A stretch of DNA of 64,000 nt from Nitrosomonas sp. Its GTDB lineage: Bacteria; Pseudomonadota; Gammaproteobacteria; Burkholderiales; Nitrosomonadaceae. Position 1 is the stretch's first letter; each line of letters begins with the position of its first letter. Below the pieces are notes generated by a model. That model made no database searches. It worked only from the letters and a program-made list of their open reading frames with translations, and was not told where the DNA came from. Shown here piece by piece: positions 9,401 to 17,580 of this stretch. The DNA lies in contig NZ_JAMWZS010000009.1 of NCBI RefSeq assembly GCF_024282095.1, positions 19,305 to 83,304 on the forward strand, written 5' to 3'. A program made the position numbers and the translations under genes.

Positions 9401-10174
9401 TTAGGCCCTTTCAAATATCAGGTACGCCTCTCCCCAGTTTCTGGTCGATCTTTGTTTAACCTTAAGACCTGCCTGTTCCATTAAAGCAATCGCTGTATTC
9501 TGTTCCTCGTCAGTGCCCAGCTCAATGATAACCGACCGCAATGCGGGATGTGCAAATACCGATTTGGCACCGTTCAGAATAGAGATTTCTATGCCATCGA
9601 CATCGATTTTCATATAATTCGGATAAGGAAATCCCCACTTGCCGCACAAATCATCCAGTGTAACGCCAAACATCCCCTGGACATGCGTCGCTGATATTTT
9701 CATATTCTCAATGTCTTCATGCCCGAATTGCGACCGGTTCCCGCCAGGGATAAATTTGGGGATATACAATTTGGAAAATTCACTTTGGCCCGACACTGCA
9801 ACGCAGTACGATAAAATATTTTCTCCCAGGTTATTAAAAATAATATTTTTGTTGAGCGCATAGTAGTTGTTGCTTTGCGGCTCAAACGCATACACCTGGA
9901 TTTTGTCGCCATATTTTTTGGCTGGATATAAGGAATATTGGCCGATATTGGCACCAATATCAAAATAACATGAGCCCGGTTCAAAACTGTCCAGCCAATC
10001 CAGCGTATCCGGCTCTTTAATCGAATAGGTTCTTGCCCGTTGAAGGGTGCGCAAGTGATCGACTGAAATTAAAATTCGCTGATCTCTAACCTGTATATCC
10101 GCATACCCGCCTTTCAGCTTATACGCTGCCACAACCAACTCATTGAATATGTCTTTCGCTGACATCATGATCAC
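9401..10174 (-). CDS. FkbM-family SAM-dependent methyltransferase
   Basis: A 257-residue protein with the FkbM core: YFDIGANIGQYSLYPAKKYG (about 70-89), VYAFEPQSNNY, and MKIDVDGIEISILNGAKS (about 188-205). Members methylate hydroxyls of sugars and polyketides. Its place among glycosyltransferases points to a methylated surface glycan. Confidence 0.87.
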   Translation of the reverse strand: MIMMSAKDIFNELVVAAYKLKGGYADIQVRDQRILISVDHLRTLQRARTYSIKEPDTLDWLDSFEPGSCYFDIGANIGQYSLYPAKKYGDKIQVYAFEPQSNNYYALNKNIIFNNLGENILSYCVAVSGQSEFSKLYIPKFIPGGNRSQFGHEDIENMKISATHVQGMFGVTLDDLCGKWGFPYPNYMKIDVDGIEISILNGAKSVFAHPALRSVIIELGTDEEQNTAIALMEQAGLKVKQRSTRNWGEAYLIFERA

Positions 10175-10228
10175 TTTAAAAGTTATATGGATTAAGCCTT
10201 GGTTTTATAAGGCAAGCATGGAAGTCGC

Positions 10229-11494
10229 TCAACACGCTGATTGCTCAAGCAGCGCGACATAACGAGGCAACACGTCCGCATCCGGAAAATCCAGCATTTC
10301 CTTCAAGAAATGCTGCCGATGCTCTTCAACATAAAAAGCATCGCAACCATGGGCTAAAAAACCATTAATTTTCTCATACACATCATCGCGGCATTTCAAT
10401 TCCGTTTCCGGCATGTAATAAGCCACAGCTGAGCGAGCGGCGATTAAATAATCAGCGGCCAACACCGGTTTTTTTGCTCTGACAGCTTCAAAAACTACCG
10501 AAGTTGCCAAATCAATAATGACATCGGACCAATTCATCAAATGAACCGAATGCGCATCATCGCCGGCAATGCGCACATTGGGCAATTGCTTGATCGTGCT
10601 GTCCTTCGTCAGCGACTGCTTCCAACCGCTGCGCGTATGCGGCTTGATGATCAATTCCACGCCGGGAAACTCAGCGATCATATGCACCACTTCACTCACT
10701 TCTTCCCAGAATGTCGTGAAGTTGGCTTTTCTCAGGAACATCACAATCTTAAGCCGGCTATCCGAACGGACTAACGGCGAAGGCGGCATCAACCCGGAAA
10801 GTATTTTCAACCACTCTTCACAGTACCGTGGCGAGCCTAAAACAGCCAGCTGGTCTGCCGTCATAAATGGACGAAAACGTATGGCGCATAGCTGGTTGGG
10901 CACCACCACCTTATCGAATATCGTGGCTGCCGAGAATGTAACATCGGGCTCCACGCGCCTTTCACCGCGACGAATCAATTGGCTGGCGTGCGGACTATCG
11001 CCATGCGGCAAGGATACGGCACCCAATCCTCGGCTTTTTGCCATTGCCACCACCACTTCGACCCATTCCACACAAATCACCGAATTCCGTTCAATCCAGT
11101 CAAAAGCGATAACGCCCTTGCCCGCACTGCCAAAACTTCTGTTCAGCAGATATTCCGCCGTATGCCGCCACAACGGTTCGCGTCGTTTTTCATCATAGCG
11201 CTCAGCCAATCGGGTCACTAATGGGCCGATAACTTGTATGCGCCGTACATTGCGCGTCAATAAAAACATCTGTAAACGCCATTTGATATATTCGAGCGAT
11301 GAAAATAGCTCGCGTATATGCGCTACACGCACACCTTCCAGCTGACTTAAATATTTAACGCGAAAATCACGACGGAATGCTGTGGAACCGATCAGTACCA
11401 CGTCGCATTGATGACCCGATTTGATCCATTTGTAAATGACCGGAGTGACATGATCGATGTCGTTATAGTGGCGCAGAAAAAAGAGAGCCTTCAT
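10229..11494 (-). CDS. GT-B-like surface carbohydrate enzyme (CDP-glycerol glycerophosphotransferase / capsule-type)
   Basis: A 421-residue soluble-looking protein whose second half resembles GT-B enzymes of surface polysaccharide synthesis: a segment beginning LKIVMFLRKANFTTFWEEV, then ELIIKPHTR, then SDVIIDLATSVVFEAVRAKKP. The last is the typical nucleotide-binding stretch of CDP-glycerol transferases and capsule synthesis proteins. The N-terminal half is less conserved. It is the first gene of the minus-strand run, starting about 280 bases from the divergent kdsB-like gene. Confidence 0.6.
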   Translation of the reverse strand: MKALFFLRHYNDIDHVTPVIYKWIKSGHQCDVVLIGSTAFRRDFRVKYLSQLEGVRVAHIRELFSSLEYIKWRLQMFLLTRNVRRIQVIGPLVTRLAERYDEKRREPLWRHTAEYLLNRSFGSAGKGVIAFDWIERNSVICVEWVEVVVAMAKSRGLGAVSLPHGDSPHASQLIRRGERRVEPDVTFSAATIFDKVVVPNQLCAIRFRPFMTADQLAVLGSPRYCEEWLKILSGLMPPSPLVRSDSRLKIVMFLRKANFTTFWEEVSEVVHMIAEFPGVELIIKPHTRSGWKQSLTKDSTIKQLPNVRIAGDDAHSVHLMNWSDVIIDLATSVVFEAVRAKKPVLAADYLIAARSAVAYYMPETELKCRDDVYEKINGFLAHGCDAFYVEEHRQHFLKEMLDFPDADVLPRYVALLEQSAC

Positions 11495-11774
11495 AGCGAT
11501 AAGATGATCACAAAAATATTCAAAACATGCAGCATCTCTATTATTTTCCCAATTTAAACAAAAGATTCTGTAAAGCGCGCCATTCTACTCTTGCCACTAT
11601 CCAATTACCAGCAGCGCATCTGCACATCGCCGCGATAAAATTTCAGCACGCAACATATCGTTTAAATTTAACAATAAATATTGCCCAACAAACAAGAAAA
11701 ACCTGATAATCAGCAAATAGCTTCTGGGCATAATTTCTAATACTTGTAAAACTAACCAATCACACACTATTTCC

Positions 11775-12524
11775 ATGAAAACAATCGCTGTCATACCTGC
11801 CCGCATGGGCTCATCGCGTTTCCCCGGCAAGCCCATCGCAAAAATACTGGGACGCCCGATGATTGAGCACATCTATAAACGCGTCGCCTTGAGCAAATCA
11901 CTCGATGCCACCTATATTGCAACCTGCGATGAAGAAATCCGGCAAGTGGCAGAAAGCTTTGGCGCACCCGTCATCATGACATCCGATACGCACGAACGCG
12001 CCAGCGATCGTGTCGCTGAAGCAGTGGTCTACCTGGATGCCGATCTGATCGTCATGGTGCAAGGAGATGAACCGATGACGCACCCGGACATGATTGATAC
12101 CGCCGTGGCACCGTTTAGAGATGACCCGCAATTGGGTTGCGTCAATTTGGTGCGCAAAATTGATCACGAAGCGGATTATCTGGATCCTAATACCATCAAG
12201 GTGGTGATGAATCAACAAGGTGACGCCCTGTACATGTCACGCCGCCCCATTCCGACATTGGCCAAAACCGGTTTCGCCGATACCGCCGCTTACAAACAGG
12301 TCTGCATCATCCCATTTCGCCGCACCACACTGTATCAATATACCCACCTGACACCAACGTCATTGGAGCAATTGGAATCCGTCGACATGCTGCGCCTGCT
12401 CGAACATGGCTTCAAAGTCAAAATGGTACACACGGAATTCAATACCCAGGCAGTGGATACCGCAGCGGATTTGGCACGTGTTGCCAAACTGATGGAAACA
12501 GACCCACTACTCTCTCGCTACTAG
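11775..12524 (+). CDS. CMP-Kdo synthetase-like cytidylyltransferase (KdsB family)
   Basis: A 249-residue nucleotidyltransferase that would activate a keto-sugar acid with CTP to give a CMP-sugar. It has IPARMGSSRFPGKP (6-19), VMVQGDEP (about 91-98) and the late substrate loop SLEQLESVDMLR. The length is normal for KdsB. It could be the housekeeping CMP-Kdo synthetase, but it heads an operon with an aldolase, dehydrogenase, SDR and phosphatase rather than with lpxK or kdsA. I therefore read it as a paralogue for a different ulosonic acid. Confidence 0.8.
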   Translation: MKTIAVIPARMGSSRFPGKPIAKILGRPMIEHIYKRVALSKSLDATYIATCDEEIRQVAESFGAPVIMTSDTHERASDRVAEAVVYLDADLIVMVQGDEPMTHPDMIDTAVAPFRDDPQLGCVNLVRKIDHEADYLDPNTIKVVMNQQGDALYMSRRPIPTLAKTGFADTAAYKQVCIIPFRRTTLYQYTHLTPTSLEQLESVDMLRLLEHGFKVKMVHTEFNTQAVDTAADLARVAKLMETDPLLSRY

Positions 12525-12532
12525 GAAATGCC

Positions 12533-13303
12533 ATGTCATTAAAATCAAGATTGAACCGGTCTGAATTGACCATTGGTTCTTGGGTCACACTGGGACATCC
12601 GTCGATTGCCGAAATCATGGCGGCAGCGGGATTTGACTGGCTGGTGCTGGATATGGAGCACAGCGTACTGGAACTCAGCGAGGTGCAAGCCATCATCCAA
12701 GTGCTGGACGGCAAGCAATGTCCGGCGATTGTACGCCTGACGTCAAACCATCCCGATCAGATCAAACGCGTCATGGATGCCGGCGCGACCGGTATCATGG
12801 TACCGATGATCAAATCCGCCATGGATGCCCAGGCAGCCGTAGATGGTATGTACTATCCGCCACGCGGGCAACGAGGTGTCGGCCTGGCGCGCGCGCAGGG
12901 TTATGGTTCAAGCTTCCAGGCCTACCGGCAATGGCTGGAAGACAATGCGGTGATCGTCGTCATGATCGAACATGTCGACGCCGTCGGTGCTATTGACAGC
13001 ATACTGGCCGTTCCCGGTATTGACGCTTACATCATCGGCCCCTACGATTTGTCCGGTTCGATGGGCCGCCCCGGCGATCTTAATCACCCTGACGTGCAAG
13101 CGGCCATCGCCAAAGTTCTCGAAGCAGGCCGCCGCGCCCAAAAACCCGGCGGCATCCATGTCATCGAACCCGATCCACAAGCGCTGCAACAACGCATTCA
13201 GGCAGGTTTCAATTTCCTCGGCTATGGCTTGGATATCCGCATTCTGGATTCGATCTGCCGCACACACTTACAAAGTATCCGCGCAACACTCAAAACATCA
13301 TGA
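12533..13303 (+). CDS. HpcH/HpaI-family class II pyruvate aldolase
   Basis: A 256-residue metal-dependent aldolase of the HpaI/GarL type, which joins pyruvate to an aldehyde, or cleaves the product, forming 4-hydroxy-2-oxo acids. It shows FDWLVLDMEHS (about 34-44), VRLTSNHPDQIKRVMDAGA, MVPMI, YYPPRGQRGVG (about 104-114), MIEHVDAVGAID and IIGPYDLSGSMG. It starts 8 bases after the kdsB-like gene and overlaps the next start by 4 bases. A synthetic role, making a 2-keto-3-deoxy sugar acid, is inferred from the operon. Confidence 0.85.
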   Translation: MSLKSRLNRSELTIGSWVTLGHPSIAEIMAAAGFDWLVLDMEHSVLELSEVQAIIQVLDGKQCPAIVRLTSNHPDQIKRVMDAGATGIMVPMIKSAMDAQAAVDGMYYPPRGQRGVGLARAQGYGSSFQAYRQWLEDNAVIVVMIEHVDAVGAIDSILAVPGIDAYIIGPYDLSGSMGRPGDLNHPDVQAAIAKVLEAGRRAQKPGGIHVIEPDPQALQQRIQAGFNFLGYGLDIRILDSICRTHLQSIRATLKTS

Positions 13304-14232
13304 ACGCATTGGTCATATCCACTTCCTCCTTCGACATCGACAATAATCCGCCGCTTCAGCAATTGCTGCAACAAGGCATGCACATCATCACCAATCCGCA
13401 TCGCCGCAAACTCACCGAAGATGAAATTATCGAATTACTGAGCGGCGGCGCAATCGGCCTGATTGCCGGCATCGAACCGTTGACTGAGCGGGTACTTGAA
13501 TCCACCCGGAATCTGAAAGTCATTTCACGCTGCGGTGCCGGGTTGGACAGCGTCGATCTGGCTGCGGCAAAGCACCATGGCATTACCGTACTGAACACGC
13601 CGGAAGCACCGGCGCAAGCGGTGGCGGAACTGACGCTGGGGTACATTTTGACGTTATTGCGGCAAATCAACCCGATTGATCAAGCGGTACGCAAAGGCGA
13701 ATGGCCGCGCACGCAAGGTCGTCTGCTGGCCGCGCAAACGGTCGGTATCATCGGCATGGGACATATTGGCCGCCGTGTCGCGCGCCTGTGTCAGGCATTT
13801 GAAGCCACCGTCATCGCGCATGATCCATATGCCAATCAGGTACCTGAAGACGTCACATTGATGCCGCTGGAACAATTGCTGGTCACCGCCGACATCATCA
13901 CGCTGCACCTGCCTTACGCACCAGACACGCATCATCTGTTGGATACCAAGGCATTCGCCGCTATGAAGCCTGAAGCAATTGTCATCAATGCGGCGCGCGG
14001 TGGACTGGTCGATGAAAACGCGCTGGCGGCGGCATTACAAACCGGAAAACTCAGTGCCGCTGCGTTGGATGTCTTTGAGCAGGAACCCTATCATGGTCCA
14101 CTCATCGAATGCGGCAACATCATCCTGACCTCGCATGTCGGCTCCCTTGCCAGAGAATCGCGGCAGCGCATGGAAATCGAAGCCGCTGAGAATCTACTGC
14201 AGGGTTTGATCAAAACCGGTTTAATCAAATAA
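13300..14232 (+). CDS. D-2-hydroxyacid dehydrogenase (phosphoglycerate dehydrogenase-like)
   Basis: A 310-residue NAD-dependent dehydrogenase. The nucleotide motif is VGIIGMGHIGRRVAR (about 147-161). The catalytic Arg lies in INAARGGLVDENAL (about 229-242) and the catalytic His in TSHVGS (about 279). It lacks the ACT domain of many SerA proteins. It overlaps the aldolase gene by 4 bases (ATGA). In this operon it more likely reduces or oxidises a keto/hydroxy acid of the sugar pathway than 3-phosphoglycerate. Confidence 0.82.
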   Translation: MNALVISTSSFDIDNNPPLQQLLQQGMHIITNPHRRKLTEDEIIELLSGGAIGLIAGIEPLTERVLESTRNLKVISRCGAGLDSVDLAAAKHHGITVLNTPEAPAQAVAELTLGYILTLLRQINPIDQAVRKGEWPRTQGRLLAAQTVGIIGMGHIGRRVARLCQAFEATVIAHDPYANQVPEDVTLMPLEQLLVTADIITLHLPYAPDTHHLLDTKAFAAMKPEAIVINAARGGLVDENALAAALQTGKLSAAALDVFEQEPYHGPLIECGNIILTSHVGSLARESRQRMEIEAAENLLQGLIKTGLIK

Positions 14233-14243
14233 CGGATAACACT

Positions 14244-15173
14244 ATGTTGAACGAAACAGTTGTGGTATTTGGCGCCAGTGGTTTCTTGGGCAGTCACGTT
14301 GCCGATGCCCTGTCGACCGCTGGTTACAAAGTACGATTATTTGACCGCAGCCCGTCACCGTATCTTAAAAGCAATCAGGAGATGATCATTGGCGATATCA
14401 TGAATCTCGATCAGGTCATCGAAGCCGCCAAAGGCACATCCATCGTTTACAACTTTGCCGCGATTGCGGACATCGATGAAGCCAATGACAAGCCTATTCC
14501 CACTGCAACCATCAACGTATTAGGCAACATGCACGCATTGGAAGCCGCGCGCATCGTCGGCGCCCGCCGTTTTGTCTTTGCCAGCAGCATTTATGTGTAT
14601 TCCGAGTCCGGTTCTTTTTATCGCGCCAGCAAGCAGGCCGCGGAACGTTTCACCGAAACCTATCATGACCGCTACGGCCTGGATTACAGCATCCTGCGCT
14701 ATGGCTCGCTGTATGGTAGGCGCTCAGATAAACGCAACGGCATTTACCGCATGCTGCACGAAGCCGTTGCACACCATTCCATTACCTACAAAGGCAGCGG
14801 CGATGCCATGCGCGAATATATTCACGTGGAAGATGCCGCGCGCATGAGCGTGCAAATTTTAGCGCCTGAATTTGCCAACCGGCATCTGATTCTGACCGGA
14901 CAGGAAAGGCTGCGCATCAAAGATGTCATGACCATGATCTCGGAAATCCTGCCGTGGCCGGTTGAATTGCATTTTGACGAAGCCAATGCCGTGCACCACT
15001 ATGAAATTACGCCTTATGCGTTTCAACCACGCATCGGCCGCAAATTGGTATTGAACGAACATGTCGATCTCGGGCAGGGCATCCTCGATTGCCTGCGCGA
15101 AATTCACCAGGATCTGCATCACGGCGATGAAAACGACGACGCCACCCCGGCAACCTCAGATAACCGCGCATAA
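14244..15173 (+). CDS. NAD-dependent epimerase/dehydratase (extended SDR)
   Basis: A 309-residue extended SDR with VVVFGASGFLGSHVADAL (6-23) as the NAD site. The catalytic Ser/Tyr/Lys region is FASSIYVYSE followed by FYRASKQAAE (about 112-135); the Tyr-x3-Lys is YRASK. The fold fits nucleotide-sugar epimerases and dehydratases. It starts 11 bases after the dehydrogenase stop and ends 2 bases before the HAD gene. Confidence 0.83.
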   Translation: MLNETVVVFGASGFLGSHVADALSTAGYKVRLFDRSPSPYLKSNQEMIIGDIMNLDQVIEAAKGTSIVYNFAAIADIDEANDKPIPTATINVLGNMHALEAARIVGARRFVFASSIYVYSESGSFYRASKQAAERFTETYHDRYGLDYSILRYGSLYGRRSDKRNGIYRMLHEAVAHHSITYKGSGDAMREYIHVEDAARMSVQILAPEFANRHLILTGQERLRIKDVMTMISEILPWPVELHFDEANAVHHYEITPYAFQPRIGRKLVLNEHVDLGQGILDCLREIHQDLHHGDENDDATPATSDNRA

Positions 15174-15175
15174 AC

Positions 15176-15817
15176 ATGAAGAATTTCGACTGGCAGGCGA
15201 TCATCTTTGATTTTGACGGCGTGGTGGTGGAATCCGGAAAAATCAAAACCCAGGCATTCGCGGAACTCTACCGTCCTTATGGCGAAGACATCGTCGTCCA
15301 GGTCGTGCAATTTCACACCCAGAATGGCGGCATGTCGCGCTACCGCAAATTCCGCCATTTCCAGCAACATTTTCTCAACAAACCACCTTTAACTGAAGCG
15401 GAAGAAAAACAACTGGACACCCGTTTTTCCGAATTGGTGGTAGAAGCTGTCATCGCCGCCGAAGCCGTCCCCGGCGCGATAGAATTGATCCGCCAGCAAG
15501 CCGAAAAAATCCCTTTATTTGTCGCCTCCGGCACACCGGAAACAGAACTCAAAGTCATCGTCGAACGCCGCGGCCTGACCCCTTACTTTAAAGAAGTGCG
15601 CGGCGCACCGGCACTCAAACCAACCATCATCGCGGAAATATTATCCGCATACGCACTCCAACCCGAATCGGTGCTCATGATCGGCGACGCCATGGCGGAT
15701 CTTGAAGGCGCGCAAGCCAACGGCACCGCTTTCCTGGGCCGCGTCTTTCCCGGCGATCCGAATCCTTTTCCAGCCGATGTGAAAATCGTTCCAGATTTAC
15801 GCGGATTAGTCGCTTAA
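15176..15817 (+). CDS. HAD-superfamily phosphatase
   Basis: A 213-residue HAD hydrolase of the beta-phosphoglucomutase/Gph-like subgroup. Motif I is IFDFDGVVVES (10-20), motif II VASGTPETEL (about 121-130), motif III lysine in ALKPTII, and motif IV MIGDAMADLEGA (about 165-176). It could remove the phosphate from a keto-sugar acid phosphate before CMP activation, as KdsC does for Kdo; that is inferred from its operon. Confidence 0.82.
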   Translation: MKNFDWQAIIFDFDGVVVESGKIKTQAFAELYRPYGEDIVVQVVQFHTQNGGMSRYRKFRHFQQHFLNKPPLTEAEEKQLDTRFSELVVEAVIAAEAVPGAIELIRQQAEKIPLFVASGTPETELKVIVERRGLTPYFKEVRGAPALKPTIIAEILSAYALQPESVLMIGDAMADLEGAQANGTAFLGRVFPGDPNPFPADVKIVPDLRGLVA

Positions 15818-15833
15818 GACTATCAGTTTCCCG

Positions 15834-16511
15834 ATGCAAAGACATGTCTACCCGGATATCGAATCGTTAAGCCAAAGCTTCGCGGAATACGTTGAAACCA
15901 CGCTGCAAAACACCTTAACCCGCAAACAGCACGCAACACTGGCTGTTCCCGGCGGCAACACCCCGCGCCATTACCTGCCCGCATTGGCAAAATGTGCATT
16001 ACCCTGGGATCGCATCACTGTCACACTCAGCGACGAGCGCTGGGTCGATGTCACCAATGAACAATCCAACGAACATCTGGTGAAACAACACCTGATGAAT
16101 CACCTTCCCGCAAATACGCCTTTCGTCGGACTCAAAACCCAACACGACAATCCTTTTAATGCTGTCGATGAGATTCACCAGCGACTAAATAACCTGCCGC
16201 CACCATTAAGTTTGACGGTACTAGGCTTGGGAGAAGATGGGCATATTGCTTCACTATTTCCGGGAATGAATCCCGATCTGCTGTCTATACATCACTGTGT
16301 GGCTGTTGAACCACCGATTGCGCCATCACTGCGGGTTAGTCTTTCATTGAAAATGCTGACGGAGAGTGAACATATTGCGTTGGTTGTTACTGGGAAGGCC
16401 AAACGGCGGTTGCTGGATCAATTGAGTGAGCATTCTGATTCGGGAATACCTTTGACTTGGCTATTACAGCACACTCAATCACCTGTTATAGTGTTTGAAA
16501 ATAACGATTAA
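15834..16511 (+). CDS. pgl: 6-phosphogluconolactonase
   Basis: Hydrolyses 6-phosphogluconolactone in the oxidative pentose phosphate pathway. The 225-residue protein contains LAVPGGNTPRHYLPAL (about 40-55), TLSDERWVDVTNEQSNEHLV (about 62-81) and LGLGEDGHIASLFPG (about 130-144), the DevB/Pgl signatures. It follows the HAD gene by 16 bases. The last 100 bases become AT-rich, marking the edge of the island that starts with the methyltransferase 10 bases later. Confidence 0.92.
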   Translation: MQRHVYPDIESLSQSFAEYVETTLQNTLTRKQHATLAVPGGNTPRHYLPALAKCALPWDRITVTLSDERWVDVTNEQSNEHLVKQHLMNHLPANTPFVGLKTQHDNPFNAVDEIHQRLNNLPPPLSLTVLGLGEDGHIASLFPGMNPDLLSIHHCVAVEPPIAPSLRVSLSLKMLTESEHIALVVTGKAKRRLLDQLSEHSDSGIPLTWLLQHTQSPVIVFENND

Positions 16512-16521
16512 ATATATCAAT

Positions 16522-17577
16522 ATGTCTCTAAATGTATTTGATTTTTTCTCGGGATGTGGAGGAACCAGCAAAGGATTTCAAAATGCTGGTCTAAAGCCGG
16601 TGTTTGCACTGGATCATGATCTTGATGCAGCAGACACTTTCAGAAGGAATTTCCCGGATGTTTGCTTTAGTCATTCCGATATAACAAAATTTGATGAAAA
16701 CGAACTTAATTCGATATTCAATGAGAAAAAACGAAATGCCACGCTATTTTGTGGATGCGCCCCATGTCAGCCTTTCACCCGGCAAAACACGAAAAAACCG
16801 GACTCGGAAAACGACATAAGAAGAACTTTATTATCCAGATTTGGTGAGCTTATAGAAAAATTTTCCCCTGACTATGTATTTGTGGAAAATGTTCCAGGCA
16901 TTCAAAGTATCACCGGACATGGTATTTTGGTTCGCTTTAGAATGCATCTTGAGAATTTAGGGTATAAAACGGTAATTTATGTTGTTGAATCTCAAAATTA
17001 TGGGGTGCCTCAGCGTCGCCGCAGACTTGTATTTCTGGCATCGAAAAATGCGGAGATCGATCTGCCTACGCCTACTCATGGACCGGGTACTGAACTTCCT
17101 TATGAAACGGTACGAAACCGGATCAGTCATTTACCGGCGATAGAAGCCGGCGAAATTCATAAAACCGTACCCAATCATCGTGCTGCAAGATTATCATCCC
17201 TTAATTTGCAGAGAATCATGTCCACTCCACCGGAAGGTTCACGGGCCGATTGGCCAGCTGAATTGAGACTGGCATGTCATACCAAGACCGGCTATACCGG
17301 ACATACGGATGTGTATGGCCGCATGAAATGGGATGAACCGGCTACTGGACTGACTACCCGTTGTGTCAGTTTATCGAACGGAAGATTCGGGCACCCGGAG
17401 CAACACCGGGCGATCAGTGTGCGGGAAGCAGCTGCATTGCAAACATTTCCTGATGATTTTATTTTCCACGGTTCGTTAAATTCACAGGCCCGCCAAATAG
17501 GAAATGCGGTACCGGTTTTACTGGCCGAAGCATTCGGACGGCATATCTTGGAACACATGAAGCGGCATCAACGATAA
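16522..17577 (+). CDS. DNA (cytosine-5-)-methyltransferase
   Basis: A 351-residue C5-cytosine methyltransferase with all main motifs: FDFFSGCGGTSKGFQ (motif I), the catalytic PCQPF (Cys about 82, motif IV), FVENVPG (VI), GVPQRRRRLVFLAS (VIII), and the C-terminal FGHPEQHRAISVREAAALQTFP and QIGNAVP (IX-X). The ATG at 16522 is used because an upstream in-frame ATG at 16495 lies inside pgl and adds nothing conserved. The target recognition domain (about 190-270) is short and its site cannot be read. It begins the cluster with the GHKL ATPase, receiver protein and Vsr. Confidence 0.95.
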   Translation: MSLNVFDFFSGCGGTSKGFQNAGLKPVFALDHDLDAADTFRRNFPDVCFSHSDITKFDENELNSIFNEKKRNATLFCGCAPCQPFTRQNTKKPDSENDIRRTLLSRFGELIEKFSPDYVFVENVPGIQSITGHGILVRFRMHLENLGYKTVIYVVESQNYGVPQRRRRLVFLASKNAEIDLPTPTHGPGTELPYETVRNRISHLPAIEAGEIHKTVPNHRAARLSSLNLQRIMSTPPEGSRADWPAELRLACHTKTGYTGHTDVYGRMKWDEPATGLTTRCVSLSNGRFGHPEQHRAISVREAAALQTFPDDFIFHGSLNSQARQIGNAVPVLLAEAFGRHILEHMKRHQR

Positions 17578-17580
17578 GAC

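Noticed and set aside
10569-11198. 209-codon plus-strand frame opposite the GT-B-like gene
   Set aside because: It is antisense to a well-supported gene and lacks any motif.
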